35,523 bases of DNA from Brasilonema sp. CT11 (GTDB lineage Bacteria; Cyanobacteriota; Cyanobacteriia; Cyanobacteriales; Nostocaceae). Both the position numbers and the translations under genes were made by a program. Shown piece by piece: positions 6,971 through 15,485 of this stretch (positions within the stretch are counted from its first letter, which is position 1; the number at the start of each line of letters is the position of its first letter). Location of the stretch: NCBI RefSeq assembly GCF_017982655.1, contig NZ_JABXYX010000079.1, forward strand, positions 1 through 35,523, in the 5' to 3' direction. A model generated the notes under the pieces. The model was not told the origin of the DNA and searched no databases. It saw only the letters and a program-made list of their open reading frames with translations.

Positions 6971-9028
6971 TCACCCTCTCACCTGACTCTGCTGCACTTG
7001 CTGCAACAACTTCTCCAAAGTCTCCGCCGGTGCTAAACACTTCAAACCTTGGCAAACCAACCCAATACTTCCCTCTGGTAATTTAGATCCTGCAACAAAC
7101 GCAGTACTTGGTAAATACATGGAGTTAATAGAGTGTATCTGCTCTGCGGTGGTGCGGATTAAGGTACAGTTACGATACCAATCTAACGCTGTAAACAAAC
7201 TGGGACACGCTTGGGGAGCTTGGCTCATCACGCTTCTAAATGCTTTTAAGCCTTGCTCGGCTAAATCTAAGTAATGAAGATTCTCGGTGACAAGAGCAAG
7301 ACGAACAAGGTTGGCGATCGCCACTCCATTTGCCGAAGGTGTCGCGTTATCCATATAACTGCGCTCTCGCACAATCAAGTCTTGACTTGCGTCGCTTGAT
7401 GTGTTGTGGTATCCGCCGAGTTCTACACTCCAGAGATATTCGTGGAATTCTTCTTGGATTGCGATCGCTTTTTCCAACCAGTTTTTTTGCTCAGGAGAAC
7501 TGCTGTGTAAATCCAGTAGTGCTTTGATAAAAAAGGCGTAATCTTCAGATTGAGCTAAGACAGTAACTTGTCCCTCATAATTCAATCGGTAAAAACGCCC
7601 ATCGACAAACTGATTATCCAAGATAAAGTTCGCCGCTTTCGCTGCAAGTTCCAGATACTCTGGTTGTTGGAAGACTGCATACGCCCTTGCTAAACCGGAA
7701 ATCATCAAGCTATTCCAGGCGACAATCATCTTTGTATCTGTGACTGCGGGAATGCGTCCTTTCCAGTTTTCTGTTTTCGCTTCTTGGTTATTGCGTGCGG
7801 GTGGGAAAGTTTCCACTAACTCAGGTGCAGCACCGTAGCGAACTGCAAACAGTTTTGCGAGTGTGCTTTCGAGGGTTTGACTCAGTTTTCCAGGATTACG
7901 CCTTTGCAACACATTCTGACTTTCAAAGTTACCGTCAGGCGTGACTGTAAACTGTTGTTGTAATTCTGTTAGTTCTTCCGGAGTGAGCAGTTGTTGCAAT
8001 TCGCTGTAACTCCAGACGTAAAATGCGCCTTCCTCTGGTTCTACTTCTGTGGGAGTGGTGAAACTATCTGCGTCTTGCGCTGCATAGAAGTATCCAGATG
8101 GCGCTGTCATTTCGCGTTTCAGCCATTGGACAGTTGTGGCGATCGCTCTTTCAAAAGCTGCTTCTTCTACACCTGCGCTCCACAAGTTAGCCAAATACTC
8201 TACAATTTGTCCGTTGTCGTAGAGCATCTTTTCAAAGTGCGGTACTGTCCAAGTGTGGTCAACCGTGTAGCGATGAAATCCACCACCCACATGATCATAA
8301 ATTCCACCCAATGCCAGGTCTAGTCCTCGCTGGGTACAAACTTTATTGCCATCATACTGCGATTCATAATCAAACCGACTTCCCCTCAATGCGAGTTCGG
8401 CGTAGGGAATCATCGGGAAGCTGTTACCATATTGATTGGGTGTAATAATGCCTGTTGAGGTTTCCCAACCTTTTTGCAACAATTCTTTATCTTGAGATTC
8501 TGTGATCCCATCTGAGTCTAACACAGCAGAGGTGAGGAGTGACTCAACAATAGCTGCTTTGCGTTCACTTAAATCTTGTTTTTCTGTGTCGTAATAATGA
8601 CGAATTGCTTGCAGGACTTGCAAAAACCCAGGACGACCGTAGCGTGGTTCAACTGGGAAGTAAGTACCAGCGTAGAATGGTATTAAATCATCTGGGGTGA
8701 GAAAAACGTTTAAAGGCCAACCCCCTTGACCACTCATCATCTGCAAAGCTTGCATATAGATGCTGTCAATATCTGGTCTTTCTTCTCTATCTACTTTTAT
8801 CGGAAGAAAGTTGGCGTTCATGTACTCGGCTATAGCTAGGTTAGAAAAAGCTTCACCTTCCATAACAGTACACCAGTGGCAACTGGAGTAACCAATCGAA
8901 AGAAATATCGGTTTATTCTGTGCCTTTGCCGTTGCGAGTGCTTCGTCGCACCAAGACCACCAATCAATAGGGTTTTCGGCGTGTTTGCGGAGGTAGAGGC
9001 TTTTAGCTTGAGCTAGACGATTAGTCAT
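6971..9028 (-). CDS. Thioredoxin-domain protein of the YyaL/DUF255 family
   Basis: A 685-residue protein with an N-terminal thioredoxin-like domain (residues about 1-160) and a C-terminal alpha/alpha-barrel that resembles six-hairpin glycosidases. The hallmark start is present: LYLRKHAENPIDWWSW, then FLSIGYSSCHWCTVM with the redox-type CxxC at C50 and C53, then DREERPDIDSIYM and GQGGWPLNVFLTPD. Later motifs GGIYDHVGGGFHRYTVD and PHFEKMLYDN are also family-typical. Members occur from bacteria to mammals (SPATA20); the biochemical role is not settled. No signal peptide is seen, so it is probably cytosolic. The ATG at 9028 fits the family start. Single gene, no operon partner. Confidence 0.92.
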   Translation of the reverse strand: MTNRLAQAKSLYLRKHAENPIDWWSWCDEALATAKAQNKPIFLSIGYSSCHWCTVMEGEAFSNLAIAEYMNANFLPIKVDREERPDIDSIYMQALQMMSGQGGWPLNVFLTPDDLIPFYAGTYFPVEPRYGRPGFLQVLQAIRHYYDTEKQDLSERKAAIVESLLTSAVLDSDGITESQDKELLQKGWETSTGIITPNQYGNSFPMIPYAELALRGSRFDYESQYDGNKVCTQRGLDLALGGIYDHVGGGFHRYTVDHTWTVPHFEKMLYDNGQIVEYLANLWSAGVEEAAFERAIATTVQWLKREMTAPSGYFYAAQDADSFTTPTEVEPEEGAFYVWSYSELQQLLTPEELTELQQQFTVTPDGNFESQNVLQRRNPGKLSQTLESTLAKLFAVRYGAAPELVETFPPARNNQEAKTENWKGRIPAVTDTKMIVAWNSLMISGLARAYAVFQQPEYLELAAKAANFILDNQFVDGRFYRLNYEGQVTVLAQSEDYAFFIKALLDLHSSSPEQKNWLEKAIAIQEEFHEYLWSVELGGYHNTSSDASQDLIVRERSYMDNATPSANGVAIANLVRLALVTENLHYLDLAEQGLKAFRSVMSQAPQACPSLFTALDWYRNCTLIRTTAEQIHSINSMYLPSTAFVAGSKLPEGSIGLVCQGLKCLAPAETLEKLLQQVQQSQVRG

Positions 9029-9181
9029 GATAGGATTCTTGATGACAGCCTTCTTTGCTCAGTCTAGCTTGTGTTTGAGAGACATTCACTTACCAGCCTT
9101 AAACCACTCCGCAGTAATATAGCTTTATAACCTTAGAAGCTAACAGTTTTCTCATCTTAGACGAAATAATAATTATTCATC

Positions 9182-9334
9182 TTATTCAAGGTTGTTGGAC
9201 AGAGTTCTGGCGATCGGTGCTGACAACGTACTTAAAGATGGTGTCGCTTGTGTTTTGATAGTTGTTGGGCTAAGACCTGCCAGTAGGTGGAGTAAAAAGG
9301 TAATGATGGCGGCTTGCACAAATTTTTCTAGCAT
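9182..9334 (-). CDS. Small protein, 50 residues, hydrophobic N-terminus
   Basis: An unrecognised 50-codon frame beginning MLEKFVQAAIITFLLHLLAG and ending TLSNNLE. An AGAGGAAG Shine-Dalgarno match sits five bases before the ATG (9334), which is better than most genes here have. The first 20 residues could be a membrane anchor or signal peptide; the rest is rich in serine, threonine and alanine and ends in an IARTL segment. It lies alone between the YyaL-family gene (same strand) and clpP (opposite strand). A 64-codon frame on the other strand covers the same DNA but has neither a ribosome-binding site nor protein-like composition. Function unknown. Confidence 0.5.
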   Translation of the reverse strand: MLEKFVQAAIITFLLHLLAGLSPTTIKTQATPSLSTLSAPIARTLSNNLE

Positions 9335-9598
9335 GGCGACTTCCTCTAACTTTTGGTGGGTGACATCTCAAATAGAATTTATGTAATAAGATGACTCCTG
9401 ATATTATCTATCTACCGCAAGAAGTAGTTAGATTCCGGAAAAGGCTGTAAAAATGGTGACAATGTTATGAAAAAGTCACAAACTGAAACCTTCTGTATAA
9501 AAACTTGGTTCGTTTTAAAAATTCGATTTGTGGTTCTTTGAAAACAATCAGCCGTTGCAATCGATAAAATGTATGTAAATTAGTGACAAGCAGTCTGC

Positions 9599-10204
9599 AT
9601 GATTCCTATCGTTATTGAACAATCAGGTCGTGGCGAACGCGCCTTTGATATTTACTCACGGCTGTTACGTGAGCGCATCCTTTTTTTGGGACAGCCGATT
9701 GATAGCAACGTCGCTAACTTGATTGTTGCTCAGCTGCTGTTCTTGGATGCAGAAGACTCGGAGAAAGACATTTATATGTACATAAACTCTCCTGGAGGTT
9801 CTGTAACGGCTGGCATGGGGATATTCGATACTATGAAGCACATCCGCCCGAATGTCTGTACAATTTGTACCGGATTGGCAGCGAGTATGGGCGCTTTCCT
9901 TCTCAGCGCTGGGACAAAGGGTAAGCGGATGAGTTTACCTCATTCTCGAATTATGATTCACCAACCTTTGGGTGGCGCTCAAGGACAAGCGACTGATATC
10001 GAAATTCAGGCACGCGAAATCCTCTACCATAAGCGCAAGCTAAATGAATATTTAGCCGAACACACAGGTCAGCCATATGACAAAATTGCTGAGGATACAG
10101 AAAGGGACTTCTTTATGTCGCCTGAGGAATCAAAGGATTATGGATTAATCGACCAAGTGATTGACCGTCACGCTGCTGGTAGCCGTCCAATGGCTATGGT
10201 GTAG
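9599..10204 (+). CDS. clpP: ATP-dependent Clp protease proteolytic subunit
   Basis: A 201-residue serine peptidase that forms the tetradecameric chamber of the Clp protease; unfolded substrates are fed in by an AAA+ partner such as ClpC, encoded at 18762. The catalytic triad is intact: S96 in AASMGA, H121 in MIHQP and D170 in ERDFFMS. The oxyanion-loop glycines (NSPGGSV) are present. Cyanobacteria carry several clpP/clpR copies; this one has the full triad, so it is a ClpP and not a ClpR. It appears monocistronic; heptad and palindromic repeats follow the stop codon immediately. Confidence 0.96.
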   Translation: MIPIVIEQSGRGERAFDIYSRLLRERILFLGQPIDSNVANLIVAQLLFLDAEDSEKDIYMYINSPGGSVTAGMGIFDTMKHIRPNVCTICTGLAASMGAFLLSAGTKGKRMSLPHSRIMIHQPLGGAQGQATDIEIQAREILYHKRKLNEYLAEHTGQPYDKIAEDTERDFFMSPEESKDYGLIDQVIDRHAAGSRPMAMV

Positions 10205-10205
10205 T

Positions 10206-10350
10206 CAGTTACCAGTTATCAGTTATCAGTTATCAGTTGTTTACTAATAACCCTATGGCTAACGCCACGCCTTACGGCTATCGGGTTCGCCAGTCGCCTA
10301 CGGAGGGATACCCTCCTGCAGCGCTGGCTCACTGATAACTGTTCACTGTT
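10206..10350. repeat. Composite repeat: heptads flanking a GC-rich palindromic core
   Basis: TTATCAG heptads (10206-10240) are followed by a GC-rich core (about 10247-10330), then by ACTGATAACTGTTCACTGTT-type heptads. The core contains a 35-bp segment (10251-10285) repeated exactly, in reverse orientation, at 35258-35292, and the module AGCGCTGCAGGAGGGT (reverse strand) also found at 32584 and 35123. Confidence 0.8.
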
Positions 10351-11157
10351 TCAAAATCCGGCTAATGGATCTGGAGGCGTGGGTTGGGATTCTAGATATC
10401 TGAGGAAATCGTGTAATTCTTCGTCAGTTAGTAAATGACGCGATCGCTTGCCGTAAGCTTTAATCAAATAATCTCGCCCCTGTTCTGTTGTCCAACCTAG
10501 GCGCTGCATTTCAACACCAATTTTAGCGATATCGTCGGACTGATCCACAGGTTCGCTCTTCTTCTTTTTCTTACCTGTGGTCGTCTGAGTTGGCACATCT
10601 TCTGTTGAGGTGCTGTAACTGCGTGATGGAAACGGTGTCACATTACTCGCAGAAGTCTCCGGCATCATATCATTTTCTGCTTGGTTACCAAACATCATCT
10701 CCAAATTTTGGAACGGGGTCTCCAATAACTGAGTTTCCTGGTTGTCAGTTGTAGGAAAACGTTCAATTATCTTTTCATTTTTAATATCGTTTTTACTGAC
10801 AACAGATGAGATGACTGGTGGTGTTGGGGTTGTTTGTGTTTGAGGAAACGTCTTGACAGCAGCGGGATACGCAGACTCATTTAATTTGGTTGTTGTCAAA
10901 GTTGGCTGAACCTGCTTTACTGGTTCTGGGGAAATGACAACCCAATCTGGCGAATGACTCATTCCCAAAACGACAAGCGCTCTATTCCTGGCTTGGTCTT
11001 CTGCTTCCTCGACTGTTTCTGCTGCAGCCATTCCAGTGGCGCGTGTCACCCCATCAATTTGTACGCTTGCCCGGACAATATACTTACCGTGATAAATTTG
11101 TACTAATTCAGAAATAAGACTGCCTTGGGGATATTTGCTCTGAAATTGAGCCAACAT
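10351..11157 (-). CDS. Conserved cyanobacterial hypothetical protein with two small folded ends
   Basis: A 268-residue protein with no sure family. The first ~65 residues look folded: SELVQIYHGKYIVRASVQID followed by AAAETVEEAEDQARNRALVVLGM, an arrangement of strands and a final helix that recalls single-strand annealing proteins (Rad52-like: gly/ala, then eAe-x-A-x-x-RAl) or a double-stranded RNA-binding domain. The middle (about 70-200) is low complexity, rich in T, P, Q and S, with a lysine run KKKKKS. The last ~55 residues form a helical domain (EMQRLGWTTEQGRDYLIKAY, then LLTDEELHDFLRYLES), a pattern seen at the ends of some recombination mediators. Nucleic-acid binding is thus possible but inferred only from pattern. 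Start ATG at 11157. Confidence 0.75.
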   Translation of the reverse strand: MLAQFQSKYPQGSLISELVQIYHGKYIVRASVQIDGVTRATGMAAAETVEEAEDQARNRALVVLGMSHSPDWVVISPEPVKQVQPTLTTTKLNESAYPAAVKTFPQTQTTPTPPVISSVVSKNDIKNEKIIERFPTTDNQETQLLETPFQNLEMMFGNQAENDMMPETSASNVTPFPSRSYSTSTEDVPTQTTTGKKKKKSEPVDQSDDIAKIGVEMQRLGWTTEQGRDYLIKAYGKRSRHLLTDEELHDFLRYLESQPTPPDPLAGF

Positions 11158-11945
11158 AATACTGCTACCAATCTAAAATCTTTGACATTTCTACGCCGAA
11201 AAGGCGACTGTAAAACAAACGTTTGCGCCCAACTTGTGACTCCAAGCTTTAGCTCTCGTTTTGTTATGGACTATACTCCAAGTTGATTTAGCCAAGTCTA
11301 ACGCTTAAGGAGTTCCATCCGCCTGCTTACAGATAACCAATGACCGACGACTGACTTCATCCGTGCCCTGATTGTAGCATGAGCTTTTGGAGTAAATTTT
11401 TCCCGACTGCTTGTTGAGGAAGAGCGATTCCATAGTTGTTGCTATACTAATTACCTAATTAGTGATGTGGAACTATTTCCTGTAAGTGCGCTATATATCT
11501 ACAATAATGAAGTAATGGTTCATCCTCACCTATTATGGACTGCTGAGCTAATTGTTTCCGATCCTACATATGGGTCAATTAGATATATCGGCAGTTTCTC
11601 CTAGTTAAAAATCAGAGTTACATGGCGTAGAAGTACCTTCACACAAGACAATCGAACACCTGTAGTTTCCCTAAAGAGAGCTTTTGGGCAGCGTGGAGAA
11701 TTGTGCAACGTACGTCACTCAAAAACCCGTTACGTTATTAGCAAGGGGGCAAAATCTCAAACGGGCGTACTTTGGAAGATAGTCTTGAACAAGGAGCTTG
11801 GACACATCAACACTCTGAAAATGTTCGTGCAGTGCCCTCTATGATTGGGCAATTCGTTTGCCAAAGGGTGTTTGTAGTCGTGAGGGTACACGAGCAAAAA
11901 ACCAGAAAAAAAAAATGATCTTTTGACCAAAGGCCGGTTCACTGC
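11158..11945. other. 788-nt gap without a recognisable gene
   Basis: No convincing coding frame or RNA gene was found on either strand. On the minus strand TGCTACAAT near 11375 resembles an extended -10 element and could serve the hypothetical gene ending at 10351; on the plus strand TTGTTGCTATACT near 11440 could serve the downstream ribonuclease-like gene. Both are weak. Frames up to 61 codons here lack protein-like composition. Confidence 0.5.
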
Positions 11946-14306
11946 ATGGAATTTTCAATCGCTACACTTCTCGCCAATTTCACTGATGATAAATTGGTGG
12001 CTCGTAAACTCTTAGAAAAGAAACTTGGTTGCGAAGATGAAGTTAGTTTACAAAAACTTCATATTGCTTTAGAGATACTGGAAAAAATCGGGGTTTTAGT
12101 CAAAGAACGTGGCAAATATCGTCGAGTCACAGAAGAAGGGCTGATTGAAGCAAAACTTCGTTGTTCCAGTAAAGGCTTTTGCTTTGCAATTCAAGACGTG
12201 GAAGGTTCCGAAGATATTTACATCCGCGAAAGTCATCTCAGTAACGCCTGGAATGGCGATCGCGTTTTGGTTAGAGTTCTCAAAGAAGGTAGTCGTCGTC
12301 GCTCCCCAGAAGGAGAGGTTAAATTAATCTTAGAACGCTCCAATCACACTTTACTAGCGCGGATTAAGCAAGTAGAAAGTGGATTTCGTGCTGTACCTTT
12401 GGATGATAGATTACTGTTTGAACTCAAACTGCAACTACACAGCGCTAACTTGGAACAAGCAATTGACCATCTAGCTCATGTGGAAGTTCTACGTTACCCA
12501 CTAGCACAATATCCTCCACTTGGTCGGGTTGTGCAAATTCTTGGCAGTGATGCTGAAGCAGCAGCGGATATCGATTTAGTCACCTGTAAGCATGATCTTT
12601 CTCGTACTTTTCCAGAATCCGTACAGGAAGCAGCCTCAAAATTACCCAAAAAGCTGCTAAAAGCTGATTTAAAGAATCGCCTCGATTTACGTCAGCAATT
12701 GACTTTGAGCATTATTGCCAACAGCAATGACTCAACAATGATCGAAAATGCCTTCAGCCTTGAAAAAACAAGCGAAGAACATTGGCAGTTGGGCTTTCAT
12801 ATTGCAGATCTTTCTCATTTTATCCAACCAGACGAAGCCCTGGATCGAGAAGCACTAAAGCGCGGTCGCTCAGTGTATCTGGGAGAACTGGTACTGTCAA
12901 TGTTGCCAGAAGCTGTTGCCGAACGCTGTGCTTTATTACCGAAGAGCGATCGCTTAGCGATTTCATTCTTAATAACAATTGATTCAAAATCAGGACAAGT
13001 GCTGGAGTGGGAAGTACAACCCAGCGTTGTCAAAGTAGACGCCTCACTGAGTGAAGAACAAGTAGAGGCAATTCTCACAAACGAGTCAACCAAAGTCTCA
13101 TCGTCCTTTGTAGAGATGGTGCAACAACTCGATAGTTTGCGCTACTTATTAAAAGAGGTACGCTCGAACCGTGGGTGCTTGCAGTTAAATTTGCCACCAA
13201 ACCAAAACCCATACTATGATGAAGGCGCTATGGGGTGTGTGATGGTGAATGATTTACCTGTGCACTCATTGTTAACGGAGTTTGTGCTACTCGTTAACCA
13301 ACTTATAGCAACCCACTTTAATGCTTTGGGTATCCCAGCTATTTGGCGAGTTCAAAGCGCACCTGATGCCGAAGATGTGCAAGAAATGCTGAAATTAGCA
13401 ATTAACTTGGGCGTCGAACTGTTATTAGATCCAGAAACAGATGTTCAACCCCTCGACTATCAACAGTTGACCAGAGTTTTTGCAGAATCAGCATCCGAGC
13501 AAGTTCTGACCTATTTGTTGCAAGACACACTAAAGCCAGCTACGTATAGTACAACCAAAGGACCTCACTTTGGATTGTCATTACCAGAGTACGTTCATTT
13601 CACTGCTCCCTTGCGACGTTACCCGGATTTGCTGATGCAAAGGGTATTTTATACATTACTTGAACACGGACGCGATCGCCGCACCACCCGTGTTAAAGAG
13701 CGTGTTAACCTGCGCCACTCAAACAGCCACGGTGAAATCAACTGGAACGTCCTACCGCCAGAATTGCAACAAGAACTCCAAAGCGATTTGACAAGGGTGA
13801 TTATTCAGCTCAACGATAGAGAAAAAGAAGTTCAAGAAGCAGAAGCCGATTTAGCAGGATTGCAAAGAGCCTCACTGATGAAACAGCGTATCAGCGAAGT
13901 TTTCACTGGTGTGATTACAGGTGTCCAGTCCTACGGGTTCTTTGTAGAAATTGAAGTTCCACCAACTGCGTCAAACTCAGTTAGTAATCCTCGCGTACCT
14001 CTACGGGTAGAAGGACTTGTCCACGTCAGTTCTCTCAAAGACGATTGGTATGAGTATCGCGCCAGACAGCAAGCGTTGTTTGGTCGCAAAAATCGTGCAT
14101 CCTATAGATTAGGCGATCGCGTAGCTGTACAGGTTAAGAGTGTTGATTATTATCGCCAGCAAATCGATTTAGTCACTGTTGGCAGCGATGGCATGCCAGT
14201 TTTTGGTAAAGATGTCAGCTTCTCAAATGGAGAAGATACAAACCTTTACTTATCACATGAAGCTATTGAGCCTGATGAGTTAGACCTGTATCCTGAGGAG
14301 GAATAA
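11946..14306 (+). CDS. RNase II/R-family (RNB domain) protein with eroded catalytic site, VacB/Zam-like
   Basis: A 786-residue protein with the full RNase R layout: N-terminal winged helix (about 1-65), cold-shock OB fold (KGFCFAIQDVEGSEDIYI, about 75-120), RNB domain (about 240-570) and C-terminal S1 domain (about 655-755, VFTGVITGVQSYGFFVEIEV). The RNB body is well kept (HIADLSHFIQPDEALDREA, SVYLGELVLSMLPEAVAE, HFTAPLRRYPDLLMQR). However, the aspartate cluster that binds the two metal ions in E. coli RNase R (DGEDARDFDDA) reads here ANSNDSTMIENA at residues 258-269, so most catalytic aspartates are missing. Either exonuclease activity is lost and an RNA-binding role remains, or it belongs to the divergent Zam branch known from Synechocystis. 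Start ATG at 11946; single gene. Confidence 0.88.
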   Translation: MEFSIATLLANFTDDKLVARKLLEKKLGCEDEVSLQKLHIALEILEKIGVLVKERGKYRRVTEEGLIEAKLRCSSKGFCFAIQDVEGSEDIYIRESHLSNAWNGDRVLVRVLKEGSRRRSPEGEVKLILERSNHTLLARIKQVESGFRAVPLDDRLLFELKLQLHSANLEQAIDHLAHVEVLRYPLAQYPPLGRVVQILGSDAEAAADIDLVTCKHDLSRTFPESVQEAASKLPKKLLKADLKNRLDLRQQLTLSIIANSNDSTMIENAFSLEKTSEEHWQLGFHIADLSHFIQPDEALDREALKRGRSVYLGELVLSMLPEAVAERCALLPKSDRLAISFLITIDSKSGQVLEWEVQPSVVKVDASLSEEQVEAILTNESTKVSSSFVEMVQQLDSLRYLLKEVRSNRGCLQLNLPPNQNPYYDEGAMGCVMVNDLPVHSLLTEFVLLVNQLIATHFNALGIPAIWRVQSAPDAEDVQEMLKLAINLGVELLLDPETDVQPLDYQQLTRVFAESASEQVLTYLLQDTLKPATYSTTKGPHFGLSLPEYVHFTAPLRRYPDLLMQRVFYTLLEHGRDRRTTRVKERVNLRHSNSHGEINWNVLPPELQQELQSDLTRVIIQLNDREKEVQEAEADLAGLQRASLMKQRISEVFTGVITGVQSYGFFVEIEVPPTASNSVSNPRVPLRVEGLVHVSSLKDDWYEYRARQQALFGRKNRASYRLGDRVAVQVKSVDYYRQQIDLVTVGSDGMPVFGKDVSFSNGEDTNLYLSHEAIEPDELDLYPEEE

Positions 14307-14746
14307 AGGGACGAGCACCGCTTTGCGGAATTCAAAATATGCCCTGAGCCGCTACGGGCACCCATTTTACGCTGATTCAAAAAATTTTGTGTTTGTGGTT
14401 TTTGATATTTTGTCAAAAACTAAGAGTATGGGGGGATAAGGGAACAGGGGAGCCACTGCCTTCGGGTTCCCCGCGTTGAGGCATGTGGCGTGAGCCAGTA
14501 CAGCAAGCGCGTAGCGTGGCACTTTGTGCCATAGTCCTTGTTTCCCTCTCCTGACGGACACGCTACGCGAACACGCTTGTTCTGGTGTAGCGCGTAGGGG
14601 AAAAAATTAGTGGGGATCTCAATTCCCACTAACACTCCTCGGGTTGCACTCCGCACTATTAAACTACTTAATAATCAACAACTAACAATTAAGAAATGAC
14701 AACATTCCTAATCCCCAATCTCCAGTAAGTCTTGCTATAAAAATAC
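14307..14746. repeat. 440-nt gap rich in GC palindromic repeat modules
   Basis: No gene. The middle (about 14430-14600) is packed with short palindromic modules such as CGCTACGCG and GGCACTTTGTGCC. The segment 14492-14534 recurs in reverse orientation at 35173-35214, the two differing only by AGC versus TG at one point. Frames of 64 and 78 codons on the minus strand are repeat-derived. Confidence 0.75.
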
Positions 14747-15370
14747 GTGTCAATTCATACAAAACCACTCATTTTAGGCGTATCAGGTGCATCTGGTCTG
14801 ATTTACGCTGTTCGTGCTCTTAAATTTCTGCTAGAAGCTGACTATGCAGTTGAATTAGTTGCTTCCAAGTCAACTTACATGGTTTGGCAATCTGAGCAGA
14901 ATATTCGTATGCCAGCAGAACCGACTCAACAAGAGCAATTTTGGCGACAGCAAGCTAGAGTCGAAGGGATCGGCAAACTATGTTGTCATTCTTGGAGTAA
15001 TGTTGGGGCAAACATTGCCAGTGGTTCGTTTCGCACTCTAGGAATGATTGTGATGCCATGCAGTATGGCTACTGTAGGCAAGCTGGCAGCTGGTTTAAGT
15101 TCCGACTTACTCGAACGAGCGGCGGATGTCCAACTCAAGGAGGGACGAAAATTGATTCTCGTTCCTCGTGAAACTCCCTTTAGCTTAATTCACCTTCGTA
15201 ATTTAACGACTTTAGCCGAAGCCGGAGCCAGAATTGTTCCTGCCATTCCTGCCTGGTATCACAATCCCAAAACTATTGAGGATTTAGTTGATTTTGTGGT
15301 TGCCCGTGCATTGGATCAACTAGATATCGATTGTATACCTATTCAAAGATGGCAAGGTCGTCAAGATTAG
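14747..15370 (+). CDS. ubiX: Flavin prenyltransferase UbiX
   Basis: A 207-residue enzyme that attaches dimethylallyl phosphate to reduced FMN, producing the prenylated flavin cofactor of UbiD-type decarboxylases (used in quinone synthesis). The flavin-binding start LILGVSGASGLIYAVRAL is typical, as are GSFRTLGMIVMPCSMATVGKLAAG, the RKLILVPRETPFS motif and PAIPAWYHNPKTIEDLVDFV. Length matches the family. The start is GTG at 14747; no better ATG precedes the flavin motif. Single gene following a repeat-rich gap; no ubiD is in the window. Confidence 0.94.
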   Translation: MSIHTKPLILGVSGASGLIYAVRALKFLLEADYAVELVASKSTYMVWQSEQNIRMPAEPTQQEQFWRQQARVEGIGKLCCHSWSNVGANIASGSFRTLGMIVMPCSMATVGKLAAGLSSDLLERAADVQLKEGRKLILVPRETPFSLIHLRNLTTLAEAGARIVPAIPAWYHNPKTIEDLVDFVVARALDQLDIDCIPIQRWQGRQD

Positions 15371-15410
15371 TCAAAATAGGGGAGATAGGGTAATAAAGAA
15401 AAAGTAAAAA

Positions 15411-15478
15411 GTGAGGCAGCGCGGTGAGTAAGCCCTCCCGCAGCACTGATCTCACTAATGACTAATGACTAATGACTA
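15411..15478. repeat. Small composite repeat: palindromic core plus TAATGAC heptads
   Basis: A GC-rich core (GTGAGGCAGCGCGGTGAGTA, then AGCCCTCCCGCAGCACTGAT) is followed by three TAATGAC heptads at 15456-15476. The layout is a shorter version of the elements at 10206 and 32552. It ends just before the start codon of the LapA-like gene. Confidence 0.65.
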
Positions 15479-15485
15479 AACAACT

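Noticed and set aside
9192-9386. 64-codon plus-strand frame upstream of clpP
   Set aside because: No ribosome-binding site and unlikely composition; the opposite strand holds a better small gene.
11158-11945. rpmG/rpsR genes, expected upstream of RNase II/R genes in some cyanobacteria
   Set aside because: Both strands were read for L33 and S18 motifs and none was found.
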